A DNA stretch of 64,000 bases from Bettongia penicillata ogilbyi (GCA_023548195.1 JAJHZJ010000808.1:6440389-6504388); one strand, 5' to 3'; counted from the first letter of the stretch, positions 21,447 to 32,689 are shown. Notes: generated by a model from the sequence alone, not told the origin. Program-made: numbers and translations.

Positions 21447-24083
21447 TAAGACTTTCTTTTTTAAAAAATTTATTTATTTTTAGTTTTCAACATTCATTTC
21501 CACAGGATTTTGAATTTCAAATTTTCTTCCTATATCTCCCCGACCCCCACCTCAAGATACTGTGCATTCTGATTACCCCTTCCCTCAATCTGCCCTTCCT
21601 TCTATCATATCCCTCCCTTCCCTTATCCCTACCCTCTCTGTTTTCTTGATAGATTTCTATACCCCATTACCTGTATTTATTATTTCCCAGTTGCATGTAA
21701 AAACAATTTTTAGCATTTGTTTTTTAAAACTTCGAGTTCCAACTTCTTTCACTCCCTCCCCACCCATCCCCATTGAGAAGGCAAGCAATCCAATATAGTT
21801 TATGCATGTGTAGTTATGCAAAAGACTTCCATAAAAGTCATGTTATGAAAGACTAACTATATTTCCCTCCATCTAATCCTGCCCCCCATTTATTCTATTC
21901 TCTCTTTTGACCTTGTCCCTCCTCAAATTGTTTACTTCTAATTACCCACTCCTCCCATTTGCCCTCCCTTCTATCATTCCCCCGCACCCCACTTCTCCCC
22001 TGCTCTCCTATTTGCCTATAGTGTAAGATAGATTTTCATACCAAATTGAGTGTGCATGTTATTCCCTCCTTAAGCCAAATATGGTGAGAATAAACTTCAC
22101 TTTTTCCCTCTCAACTCCCCCCGTTCCCCTCCATTGAAAAAGCCTCATTTATGAGAGATAATTTGCCCCATTCAATTTCTCCCTTTCTCTTCCCGATATA
22201 TTCCTCTCTCATCCCTTAATTTTATTTTTTTAGATATCATTCCTTCATATTCAACTCATCCTGTGCCCTCTGTCTATATGTATATGATCCCTCCAACTAC
22301 CCAAATGCTGAGAAAAGTCTCAAGAGTTACAAGTATTATCTTTCCATGTAGGAATGTAAACAGTTCATAGTTAGTAAGTCCCTTATGATTTCTCTTTTCT
22401 GTTTAGCTTTTCATGCTTCTATTGATTCATGCATTTGAAAGTCAAATTTTCTATTCAGCTCTGGTCTTTTCATCAAGAATGCTTGAAAGTCCTCTATATC
22501 ATACTTTTTCCCCTGAAGTATTATACTCAGTTTTGCTGGGTAGGTGATTCTTGGTTTTAATCCTAGCTCCTTTGACTTCTGGAATGTCACATTGCAAGCC
22601 CTGGGATCCTTTAATGGAGAAGCTGCTAGATCTTGTGTTATCCTGATTGTATTTCCACAATACTCAAATTGTTTCTTTCTGACTGCTTGCAATATTTTCT
22701 CGTTGACCTGGAAATTCTGGAATTTGGCAGCAATATTCCTAGGAGTTGTTTTTTTTTTTGGATCTCTTTCAGGAGGTAATTCATGGATTCTTTCAATATT
22801 TACTTTGCCCTCTGGTTCTAGAATATTAGGGCAGTTTTCCTTGATAATTTCATGAAAGATGATGTCTAGGCTCTTTTTTTTGATCATGGCTTTCAGGTAG
22901 TCCCATAATTTTTAAATTGTCTCTCCTGGATCTATTTTCCATGTCAGCTGTTTATCCAATGATATATTTTACATTGTTTGCTCTTTTTTTCATTCCTTTG
23001 GTTTTGTTTTATAATTTCTTGATTTTTCATAAAGTCATTAGCTTCCATCTGCTTTATTCTGATATTTAAGGAATTATTTTCTTCCATGAACTTTTGGATC
23101 TCCTTTTCCATCTGGCCAATTCTGCTTTTTAAGGTATGCTTCTCCTCATTGACCTTTTGGATCTCTTTTGTCATTTGGGTTAGTCTATTTTTTACAGTTT
23201 TATTTTCTTCAGCATTTTTTTTTTTTGGTCTCCTTTAGCAAGGAGTTGACTCATTTTTCATGATTTTCTTGCATCACTCTCATTTCTCTTCCCAATTTTT
23301 GCTCTACTTCTCTTACTTGCTTTTCAAAATCCTTTTTGAGCTCTTCTATGGACTGAGACCAATTCATATTTTTTTTTGGAGTCTTTGGATGTAGGAATTT
23401 TGACTTTGTTGTCTTCTGTTTGCATGCTTTGGTCTTCCTTGTCACCAAAATAAGATTCCACAGTCTGATTCTTTTTACAGTTTTCGCTCATTTCCCCTGC
23501 CATTTACTTCAAATTTTGAGCTCTTTATCAAGGTAGTTCTCTGCTTCCAGTGGGGATGGGGAGTGTACTATCAGCTGCTTGATTCCTTCCACAATCTGTG
23601 GGCTTAGAGCTCCAGAAACAGTGGCTGCAGCTGCCCCCACTGCTGCTGTGGCTGCCTTGAGTTCCTCCACCCCCTTCCCCCTCAGTCGCACTGGGCTGGA
23701 CAACTCCACTCTCCTGCACTGATCCCACAGGCTTTTCCCAGTGACCTTCCAATTTATCTTCAGAGTTTTGGGGTCATGAAGTCTGGAAACCACCACAGGT
23801 GTGAGAGATTCAGTCTCCTCAAGGCCTGCTCAGGTCCCTCCTGTGCACTTGCAGCTCACACTAGATTGTGCTGTGTTCCCAGTGTGATGTGATAGGTGCT
23901 TCCTGGCAAACTTCTAGGCTGTCTTATGCTGGAGATTTGCTTCACTCTGTCATTCTGTGGGTTCTGCAGCTCCAGAATTTGTTTGGAGCTATTTTTTTTT
24001 TTTTTTTTACAGGTATTTGGCTGGGCTTGGTGGGAGCAATTTAGAAGGTCGGTGCTGTTATTTTGCCATTTTGGCTCTGCCCC
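21447..24083 (-). mobile_element. Second HAL1-type element, decayed but end-to-end, minus strand
   Basis: Read on the minus strand, the 5' edge at about 24083 (CCCAGGGGGCAGAGCCAAAATGG) leads into a ~590-bp 5' UTR. A frameshifted ORF1 (23491 down to 22411) follows, then a ~0.95-kb 3' region ending in AAAATAAATAAA near 21450. The ORF1-to-3'UTR join matches the intact copy: GAAGCATGAAAA, then GAACTGTTTACATTCCTACA at the same spacing. There is no ORF2 sequence. The 5' UTR is unlike that of the intact copy beyond its first bases. It interrupts the L1 that resumes at 24110. Confidence 0.85.
22411..23491 (-). pseudogene. ORF1: Broken HAL1 ORF1
   Basis: Three minus-strand pieces (23251-23448, 22944-23174, 22411-22887) together cover nearly all of an ORF1p but sit in different frames with stops between them. 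They retain the N-proximal coiled coil (SIEELKKDFEKQVREVEQKL), the 21-residue heptad units and the C-terminal domain with RNIAAKF and YPAKLS. The frame ends at the same point as the intact protein. It cannot make a full protein and is clearly older than 12908-14014. Confidence 0.85.
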
Positions 24084-24109
24084 CTGGGCCTATACATTTA
24101 AAAATGAAA

Positions 24110-24340
24110 AGTTCCTGTTGATACAAAGGATATGAAGAGTTTAGTTACTTTACTAGGGTACTTACAAAATTTTCCTTTAGAATGGTTAAATCAATTCATG
24201 CTTCTAGCAATTAGTATACCTATCTTCTCATAATCTTTTCAATACTGAATGGTTCTGTCTTTATCAAATTTGCCAATCTTCTAGGAATAAAGGGAATGAT
24301 TTATCTCTCTTTAAATCTCTCAAAATCCTTTTTTCTGGTT
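24110..24340 (-). mobile_element. Inner continuation of the nested L1, minus strand
   Basis: ATACAAAGGATATGAAGAGTT, CTTTAGAATGGTTAAATCAA and AATTTGCCAATCTTCTAGG follow the L1 ORF2 C-terminal antisense exactly downstream of the part ending near 21320. This shows that HAL1 copy 2 landed inside this L1. Confidence 0.6.
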
Positions 24341-24577
24341 TATTCTTTTGTACTATTATACCTTCTCCCCTTATAAAATGGTTATTTGGGCACATAGTAT
24401 CCTTCTTTTGTTTCCTCACTGCCTATGCCAGAAACCCTGAGGGTCTTCCCCTCCCAGATTGATTTGATTTTTTTTGACTAGGTAAAGAGGTCTTTCTCTG
24501 CTTCTTTTCTTACCTAGCCTAAATCATGGAAAGGGTGTTGCCTCTGTCAAACTTAGGCCTGTTAAACACCTTAGGTT
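24341..24577. other. No recognised feature
   Basis: Nothing identified. Confidence 0.4.
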
Positions 24578-24790
24578 AAAAAAGCCAGCATCTCCCACTG
24601 CATCCGGAGGACATCTCCAGTCATTCTGATCTATTTCTTGCCATTGGACCCAGATAGCTCCTGAGGAGAAAGTGAGGCTGGTGACTTTCCGCAGCTCTGC
24701 CTCACTAAAAATCTAACTCACTTGCATGTCACAGCATCACCTCCTTGATGTCATGGTCTTCTTTGAGAATGAAGGACATACAACAACAGC
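24578..24790 (+). repeat. SINE 3' half (GAAGGA-tail family)
   Basis: GGACATCTCCAGTCATTCTGA, GAGAAAGTGAGGCTGGTGAC and the tail TCATGGTCTTCTTTGAGAA then GAAGGACATACAACAAC match the family. No tRNA head is visible. Confidence 0.8.
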
Positions 24791-25930
24791 CTATGCTCAA
24801 GTCAAGACATCACAACCCTACCCCCCACCCACCCTATATCACTGAAAATGAGAATGAAGGACTAACTATAGCCTGTCCCAGTGCCTTGTATGTTGTATTT
24901 CATTACTTCTGTGTATCTTTCACCTTATTAAGGAAAGTGTTCTGTCTAATTCCACAGTGCAGTTCCACCTACTTTTTTTTTTTTTAATACAGGCAAAAAA
25001 TCACTGACATTCTACTTAGGGAGATGTCCTTCCTTTAGCCAGGACCTGTCTTTTCCCATTTTCTGGGATATGTGTCTGGGAATAAGATACACTAGGGAAA
25101 GTGGAGAGAGAGAAGACTGTCTCTCAACAAAAGAAGAGGTGAGGTTGTGATGCTAACTACTTTATCCAGGTTCTGAGCAGTGGAAAGAATTTAGATCATA
25201 ATCTATAAATGCACATTGTTATGAAAAACATTACAGATGTATAAGAAATAATCTTTGGTGTTCAAGTCAAGCAATGCCTTTTCATTAATGTTATTCAGAT
25301 CTTAAAATGAAATGTTTCTGATAAATCTTTTAAAATATCAAACTAACCAAAGTTGCTGATTTCCCTTAAACATTTTTATTATCATATTCCCATTTTGCAT
25401 GTCTTTGGGAAAGAAAATTATGTCAGGGTGATTTCCAGTGCTTGCTCTCAGTTTCTGAAGAACTTTAAACTTATGTATCACTTAAGAGAGGAAGAAAGTG
25501 TTTTTCTTTTGTTCTTATTCATTCCAGACTCTTTTATTTGGTAGTAAAATCTCTGTCCTTTGTTATTCCTTTGGACAGCTTTGAAATTGCTTTTTTTCTC
25601 TTTACAAGGGAGAACCATGCTCAAGGCAAAGTTGTATTTTACCTACCCTGCTTCCATTTCCCCCCCTGCTTTGACCATTAACTGCTTTTATCACACATTG
25701 GTGTTTATGTAAAATGTGCTATTACACTCTGAGTAATAACTCGTGTCTTTAGCTGTTTTTCCATATTCAATTCCTTATTTTTGAGCCCTTGATAAATACT
25801 GTGATATAGATTTCTGTTATTTATATATGTTAACAATCAGGTGACAAAGTTCTGGTTTTCAGCATAATAGGGAGTGCTCTCCATGAACTCCTGAATGAAA
25901 ACTTGCCTTTTGATTCATTGAAAACCATTC
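24791..25930. other. No recognised feature
   Basis: About 1.1 kb without an identifiable repeat or exon. Confidence 0.4.
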
Positions 25931-26347
25931 CCTGGCTGAACAAGTTGTGATTTATGAATGTAATGGAGTACTATTGTGCTGTAAAGAAATGATGAGCAGG
26001 CAGATTTCAGAAAAGTCTGCGAAGACTTACATGAACTAATGCTGAGTGAAGTGAGCAGAACCAGGAGAATGTTGTATACAATAACAGCAACACTGTGTGA
26101 TGACCAACTCTGAGAGACTTAGCTCTTCTCAGCAATACAATGATCTAAGATAATTCCAAAAGACTCTTGATAGAAAATGCTATCCACTTGCAGAGAAAGA
26201 AATAAGGAGTCTAAGTGTAGATTGAAGCATACCATTGTCTCTATTTTTTTTTTTTAATTTCTCCTGGCTTTCCCTTTTTGTTTTAATTCTTCTTTCACAA
26301 TATGATTCATGTGGAAATATGTTTAACATGACTGTACGTGTATAACT
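25931..26347 (+). mobile_element. L1 3' end, plus strand, left piece
   Basis: TGTAATGGAGTACTATTGTG and GAAATGATGAGCAGG encode the end of L1 ORF2. GAAGTGAGCAGAACCAGGAG and the 3' UTR follow. The element is split by an LTR at 26348 and finishes at 26950-27050. Confidence 0.8.
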
Positions 26348-26949
26348 TGTTGAGGTTCAGGGGTGCTGGGGACCCTGAAATACTTACATGCCGGGTCCTG
26401 CTCAAATGAATTTGACACAAGCCTTCTTAAAGCCAAAGGAAAATAGAGTTTATCAAAGATTCACCATATTGGGCTGACTCCTAAGGAGCCTAAGCATTTG
26501 TGATGCTTGTATTCACAAGCAGGCCAGATAGAATCTCAGCTAGAGAGAGTCTGAGCTGGATTGAATTTGAGCACCTTCATGGAGGCAAGATGGAACTTAA
26601 ATACAGAAAAGACTGCAGGAGGGAAAAATCCAGGTGCCACCAACTAGTCTGGGGTCTCAGGGATGTTCTTGATAGGGGCAGTATGGGAATGACTAGTACC
26701 CGGGGGTGAATACAGATAGACTCTAGGGAGGATCTTAATGGGAATGGTCAGCAGCCTGGGCAATGGGGTTTTGATAGGATCAAAGGTGGGAAGTGCGACA
26801 GAGACCTGGGCACAGTGATAACGAGAAGCCCATGGGTTTCTGGAGACTGCCAGAATAAATGGAAAGATTAGATTTGAGTAAGAAAGGCTGGATCAAATGG
26901 AAAGGTTCAAAGGGAGTTCAGGGAGGTTCCCAGAGTCTGAACCCCATCA
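26348..26949. mobile_element. Solo LTR (family B) inserted in the L1 3' UTR
   Basis: The segment has TG...CA ends (TGTTGAGGTTCAGG ... CCCCATCA) and is 602 bp. It is flanked by TAACT (26343-26347) and TAACC (26950-26954), a 5-bp duplication with one change. L1 3' UTR continues on both sides. Orientation is uncertain: AATAAA occurs on the plus strand near 26853, while the minus strand has an R/U5-like ATAAACTCTATTTTCC. It is unrelated to LTR family A. Confidence 0.75.
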
Positions 26950-27050
26950 TAACCTATGTCAGACTGCTTGCTGACTTGAGGGAGAGTAGTGAGGGAGGGA
27001 GAAAAATATCTTATAAAAGTGAATTTGAAAACTAAAAAAAAGAATAAAAA
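26950..27050 (+). mobile_element. L1 3' terminus, right piece
   Basis: AGACTGCTTGCTGACTTGAGG and GGGAGGGAGAAAAATATC lead to AGTGAATTTGAAAACTAAAA and an A-rich tail. The last ~45 bp resemble the HAL1 3' terminus. Confidence 0.75.
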
Positions 27051-27114
27051 GAAAACTATTCCCTCTTTGGCAAACATATTAATTAAAGAGATTAGTACAA
27101 TTATGTCAATTCCT

Positions 27115-27295
27115 GCAGCATAGTGTAATGGAAGAAGATACCAGGTAGTACAATTTTCAGCTCCAATATTTAACTGTGTGACCATGGGCAAGTCACTTGA
27201 TGTGGTTCTGAATGTCCTGATCTGTAAAATGAAGGAATTGGACTAGAAAGTGACTAATAGCTCAAATATAGCTTTCAGTTCTTACCATTAGATGA
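27115..27295 (+). repeat. MIR-like SINE, plus strand
   Basis: CAGCATAGTGTAATGGAAGA, ACTGTGTGACCATGGGCAAGTC and CTGTAAAATGAAGGAATTGG give a sense-strand MIR-type order with a decayed box B. Confidence 0.65.
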
Positions 27296-27929
27296 TGTAT
27301 GTCTGACAAAGAACTCTCATTGACTAGAAAAATGAGCTATTTGTATTCTGTATATTCAAAATGATTTCCATCTTCCATCTCCACAGGATTTTGTGCTTTC
27401 TAGTATCTGAGGGTCTTTTTGGGGTCTGAAGTTGCCATCGGTATGGTGCGTCAAATTAACCAAATGGCTAATCTGTTCCTCTTTGCATTTTACTATGTTA
27501 CCCTAGAGACAGGCAGAGCCTGTCTGTACCCCATGGTTAAGAATTATCAGTGGACCTTTCACAGAGTAAAGCACGATTAGGGTAATTAAGGCAAATCCCA
27601 TTAGAACTGGGCCTTTCTTTAAACAAATTCTTTGTATAATATGCTACTAGAGAGTGTAAGAGAGGTGAAAAAAATGCTTCTGATTACTGTCCTTGTTCAG
27701 GTATATTTTTCTAGTTACATGAAGATTGCATATGCTTCCGTGTGGGTGTATAAAACTGAAACAGCATTTTGATTGATACTGAAAATGTTTCTCTGGGGAA
27801 AGCAGGCCAAGTGAATTATCTGCATTTTAAAATATCATGAAAATAACTTTATCTTCTTCCTACCATGTTAATGGCATGTATGGAGTATATGGAGTACTAA
27901 GTTGGTATGTGGCTGAGCCCTTTTTAGGG
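27296..27929. other. Repeat-free stretch; 27400-27640 is a possible conserved non-coding element
   Basis: There is no transposon signature. The part at 27400-27640 has balanced composition and dense TAATTA/ATTAAC-type motifs. There is no splice-bounded open frame. Regulatory status is a guess. Confidence 0.3.
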
Positions 27930-28405
27930 TTGCCCATCCACCTTTGTGACCCAGTTCTCACCCATGGCTCCAAGAAGCTGCAGCACATGCAGTGACCACA
28001 CCCTGGTAAAGCCATATAGGCAGACAGGTCAAACCAGGTTGAGGATACCCACAGGTCTCAATTTGTCAGTGAGTTAGGGGAATGTCTATCCTAAACACGT
28101 GAAAACTTCCCCTGGTGAAATGGATGGATGAGAACAATTGGTTCCAAGGGCTATGAAGGTCAGGGCTATGAAGAGTTTGGTCAGACATCGAAGATGTCAA
28201 GGTCATCTACTGCGTGACAGGCCATTGCTAGTCATCCTAACTTTTGTCCTGCCAATGGATTTTGATAACTCTGCAAGAGAGATTGGGTCTGACAACTTCA
28301 TACAACTCTACCTTAGTTGAATCCAATTCACATACAAGTCAAGGCATCACTCATAACTTCGTGATTGTCACTGATCCCCTTCAAAAAGAAGGATGGCTAA
28401 CAGTT
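27930..28405 (+). repeat. Long-headed SINE or RTE-tail repeat (GAAGGAT-tail family)
   Basis: A head with GAAGCTGCAGCACATGCAGTG and CATATAGGCAGACAGGTCAA leads into the same 3' half as the SINEs at 17715 and 24578: CATTGCTAGTCATCC, AGTTGAATCCAATTCACATAC and AAGAAGGATGG. So the same tail is carried by two different heads. Confidence 0.6.
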
Positions 28406-28811
28406 GAGTCAGTACAGAGTCTATCTATGTCTGTGGTACTTCTATTGTCTTACAAGTTTTAGAATGACTAAAGCTCTGAAAGATACAATTTGTGGATGTT
28501 GCCTAATGTACATTCACCAAAGAAGATAGGAAAGGTGCAGTAGGTTGATGAGTCCTGTTGCTCTGGGAGTGTAATTGGGCAATAAAAGGATTTTGAAATG
28601 GGACTCAAGAGCCGAGTGTGGATTTGTATTCTCAGTTAACAGGGTTTTACTAAGCCAGTCTCTAACCTGAGAATGATAACATAGCAGAACAGAGAAAAAG
28701 TGCCAGTAATCAGGTGGCTGTTGAATTAATTTCATTCTGAGGAACAGATTTGCAAATTGGTAATTCTCCTGACCAGAATTCTACCTTGCTGAAGTGAAGA
28801 CAGAGGTTTTA
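28406..28811. other. No recognised feature
   Basis: Nothing identified. Confidence 0.4.
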
Positions 28812-28853
28812 TATATCTATCTATATCTATATCTATATCTATATCTATATCTA

Positions 28854-28889
<36 letters not shown>

Positions 28890-28914
28890 ATCTATCTATC
28901 TATCTATCTATCTA
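28812..28914. repeat. (TATC)n / (TATATC)n microsatellite
   Basis: About 100 bases of TATCTA and TATATC units. It encodes the artificial YLYLYLYLYLY stretch on the plus strand. Confidence 0.95.
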
Positions 28915-29489
28915 CATCACAAGTAGGAAGGGAGGGGAGAAGATGCATTACAAACAAGAGTTCCCCAGACCAGAGTGATTTCCTAGGACAAACCCACAAA
29001 TGGAAGACAATGCAACAATTCTGGAATCCTGTGGGAGCAATATTGCTTGAGTCCTTGGGGGTCATTACTTGGTGGATCACTGGACCAGAGTTCTGTGACA
29101 GGAATAGGTTCTACAGTCTTTGAGTTGCTTCACTTCAGGTACACAGGCAGAAGGATGACAGCAATTATGAGCTTTGTCAAAGTTTGAGTGATCATTTTAA
29201 GCTGCATTGTGAGCTCTCACAAGAGAGGCGGTTTTGAAAAGTCTAATATGTTCATATATTTATTACACATATCATATCAATTGTTATGAAAATCAGAATT
29301 CCCCCCACAACTCTAATAGTATAAAATATCTTTATAGCTCTTTGTCTAGGTCTAGGAGCTTTGATGGTCAACCATTTGTCATGGTACAATTTCAGTTTTT
29401 TATTTTATTTTTTTTCACATTTGATAAAACATGTAGTGTTTGTAGATATGTATGTGAATATTTTTAGGATAAGGACTTGGTTTATCTGT
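28915..29489. other. No recognised feature
   Basis: Nothing identified. Confidence 0.4.
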
Positions 29490-29695
29490 TTCTCTATATT
29501 GGTGGGGACAGGAGGAAAACCAAAAAACCCTTGTTGGCCAGGCCCAGCTCAGGGTGTTCTGTTTGTTCAGTTGTAAGAGAACCATAAGACATTGGCAGAC
29601 CATATGGCAGTTAACAAAAGGAGATTTACTTAACAAGAAGATGGAAAGGATATTCAGCAGGAATAAAGTATTGATTTAATTAAGGACAACTTCCT

Positions 29696-29772
<77 letters not shown>

Positions 29773-30090
29773 TTGTCATGGTTATTTGATGGTCAGAGGT
29801 CTGTGCCAGGTGACTACGCTTTGTATTTCAGCCACTAGGAAGCTACTTCAGTGGTTTGAGCCTTACTTCTTAGGATCAATTAAGTTTTAAGGAACCACAA
29901 AGCCCTGTCTAGCTTGAGTGGCATCCTACAGCACGAACTGCTATTAGCTCAACCCTTGAATGTCTCCCTGCGGAGGCAAGAGAAGATAATCCTTGTTTGC
30001 TTCCCTTCATACACAGGCGTTATGCTGCAGCTCTTAGCCAAGATTTATGTGTAGCCAGGTCCTGGACAAAGCCCAGAAGAACAGGGTTTA
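29490..30090 (-). mobile_element. Possible LTR (third family), minus strand
   Basis: On the minus strand an AGTAAATCTCCTTTTGTTAA motif resembles a polyadenylation/R-U5 region, and the edges read TGGCCCCC ... CCCCACCA. No matching flanking duplication was found, so the call rests on composition and the TG...CA ends. A CT satellite lies inside. Confidence 0.35.
29697..29768. repeat. (CT)n microsatellite, ~72 bp, uninterrupted
   Basis: A pure polypurine/polypyrimidine run with mirror symmetry. Such tracts can form triplex DNA. Confidence 0.95.
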
Positions 30091-30630
30091 AAAGGGGGCC
30101 AATGGTTTATATCAATTGGGGAATGGCTAAACAAACTGTGGTATATGAATATGGTAGAATATTACTGTGCTGTAGGAAATGATGGCTATAGTAGAGAACA
30201 TGAAAGACCTACATGAATTGATACTGAGTAAAGAAAGCAGGGTCAGGAAAGCAAATACACAATTAATTATTTAGTCATTACTAAAACGGCAAGTGGTCAT
30301 TACTACAACAATGTGAATTAAAAAAAAACCAAAAAAGAAACCAATAACCACAAAGCAATCAAAACAGAACGCTGCGAAATTATAAAGAACAAACTTGGCT
30401 CCAAAGAAGATATGAGAAGATAACCTTTCTTCTTCCCTTGTAGAGATCAGAGTTCATAGGTACGGAGCTTTGAGGATGATAGGAGATTTTTCAGTGCATT
30501 AACTGGCATTGAATTTTTTTCTTTTTTCTCTTAAAAAAATTCTTTGTTACAAAGGTTGGTTTGCTGGAAGGGAGAAGGAGGAGGAATATAAGGGGAAATT
30601 TAGGTTATATAAAGAAAAAGAGATCAGTAA
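30091..30630 (+). mobile_element. L1 3' end, plus strand (older subfamily)
   Basis: ATATCAATTGGGGAATGGCT, TGGTATATGAATATGG, AATATTACTGTGCTGTAG and GAAATGATGG are the L1 ORF2 C-terminal codons with decay. A degenerate 3' UTR with a T-rich then GGAGAAGGAGGAGG purine block follows. It is 5'-truncated. Confidence 0.7.
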
Positions 30631-31144
30631 AACTTTTAAACAAATAAGTAAGGGTTTAGGAATAGTTGAAGCAGAGCTGGAGAGACTCCCTTCAACTGAT
30701 TTCCTGGGATGTCCTTCTTTCACCTGATGAGTAAATAGTGCATTCTCCCATTCATCCTGGATAGAGGGTAGAAGAGGATCCTTCATCCTTGTGTTTTTCT
30801 GTTGCATTTGTCAGAGCAGGGAGAAATGAGTTGGTATTGAGATATTTGGATGTATGAAACTGCTAGTTACCATGCTGAGCCTAGGAACACACAAAACCAT
30901 TAAAATATAAACAAGTGAACACACCTGGAATCGGTAACTGCCTCTGCTATATGCAATTTTAATAGCTGTATATTTAAATAATTTAACAGTAAATTCAAAC
31001 TTCTGTAATAAAACAGTACCTCATCTACTTCTAAATGATTACTCCATGTTCTTACTGTGATGCCTCCTTGTGGTAGGGACATAATCCAGAGCACAGGTAT
31101 AAGGCATGTTCTGCTATGTAAGAACGACTTTCAATATAATGATA
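30631..31144. other. No recognised feature
   Basis: Nothing identified. Confidence 0.4.
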
Positions 31145-31430
31145 GGTAGCATTCCTGAAGCAGTTTAAGGTTTACAAAGCTCTTTTGTATATGTTCTCTC
31201 ATTTAATCACAGGCACAGAGCAGTCAAGCTGTATACAGAAATGCTTGTCACTAGTGGGCTTGCAACTTGATCCTGAAATCTTTTGACATGGCAAGTGAAG
31301 ACACAGAAAATATGAAATGACCTTTGGTCTGGTACAACTTTTGACTTCTGCAGTAACAGTGCAGAGGGGGGAAAAAGGAGGCAGTGTGAAATACATATCA
31401 CTCTATTTTTAGAGTATTTGCAAACGTGGA
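31145..31430. other. MIR-core-like scrap (31145-31215), then unassigned sequence
   Basis: CAGTTTAAGGTTTACAAAGCTC and TTCTCTCATTTAATCACAGG resemble an antisense MIR tail. The rest is unassigned. Confidence 0.35.
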
Positions 31431-31857
31431 CTAGCTGTTGGTGCTATAAATGTGAGGTCCTTGCCCAGTGATCAGTGAGTCTGTATAATTCTGGAAGTGT
31501 GCAACCATATTAATTCAGTAGAGTATCAACTCCTTGAAGTGAGAGATAGTTTCAGTTTTGGTCTTTCTGTTCCCCATAACCTAGCAAAGTACCTAACGAA
31601 TGGCAAATACTTAAAGTTTGTTAATCGAATTAATTCAACATTCTCATCATGAATGGAAGAGAAAGATAAGGGGAAGTTGCAGCTAAATGGAAGGATGACT
31701 TACACATTCTCTTTACAGGGGTAAATAAAGGAGTAGGTGAAGTTGCTTTTTATCAAATCAGCATGCTCAAAAGTCACATAGAATAAGCAGGCATGTATGT
31801 GTTACAGTGGACATTACTGGAAGGAGTTCCCAAATTGATGTCACCAATCTGTTATGT
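31431..31857 (+). pseudogene. RTE-type LINE endonuclease relic (N-terminal part)
   Basis: Codons near 31456 read NVRSLPSDQ, then a stop, then VC, matching the NVRTLPSDQR-type opening of RTE endonucleases. Later in-frame scraps (GVNKGVGEVAFYQI near 31722) fit the following strand. Part of the interval (about 31530-31640) is an L2/MIR-like tail. The relic is dead and is cut off by the DNA-transposon-like repeat at 31858. A parallel relic starts near 63316. Confidence 0.6.
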
Positions 31858-32490
31858 AGAAGTTCCCAAACTTATTTGGCTTACTGCTGTCCTCTTTTTT
31901 TTTTTTTAAAAAAAGTTACTCCCTAGAAATTTTTAACCCTTTTAATGAGTTTTTAAAAAAAATTTGCATCATTTCAAAAATATATAAAATATTTCTTAAA
32001 TTTAATAATTTATTGTAAACTTTTTTCTTCATTGAAATTTTGATGATGCAATATTGTGACATGTAACTGTATAGTATTACATGTACATATTCCTGCCAAT
32101 GCATGCTGGACTTGCTGACAATGTACAGCATGCTCACCTGCCAACACTTGCTTGTTAAGACCTGTCAGTGGACTTGACAAGAGATCAGTTATAATTTATA
32201 TAATATAATTTATATTATAGTTACATTACATATAGTGTATATGACATATTATAACTTACATATAACCTATATTTATAATCTAACATATAACATATATTTA
32301 TTTGGAAAATAATATAATCACTATGACTTTAACTGTTACACAGTTGATGAAATATGTATGAATGTTCTTTCAAAATTTTCTTCTCTTCTCTTCATTCCTT
32401 ATCCTTCTATCACCCCCTTATTTTTTTTCAATTCTCCCCAATTACACCCAAGGTTACTACTGCCCCTCCTCTCCCCAGATAGGTCCAACT
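31858..32490 (+). mobile_element. DNA-transposon-like repeat, copy 1
   Basis: This starts AGAAGTTCCCAAACTTATTTGG, resembling hAT-type termini. It runs through TTGATGATGCAATATTGTGAC, TATTCCTGCCAATGCATGCTGG and CCAACACTTGCTTGTTAAGACC. All three blocks occur in reverse at 44480-45093. An AT-rich palindromic stretch (32190-32305) interrupts it. No coding capacity is visible. The opposite terminus was not identified. Confidence 0.6.
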
Positions 32491-32689
32491 CCCTGATACT
32501 GCCCACTGTGGGAACCTCTTTGTTAGAGCATTGGAGTTAGTGAACTAAGAACTTTCTCAGAGTAGATGCTGAGCAGTAGTTAACTGCAAAAACTACCCAT
32601 ATGTAAGAATTTTATTTTCATGAGCAATTGAGTGATTATGAAAAGCTTTCATTTGAATTGTCAGATTTGATGAGAAACATAGTGAAAAT

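Noticed and set aside
28794..29123. 109-codon frame with YLYLYLYL repeat
   Set aside because: Translation of a TATC microsatellite.
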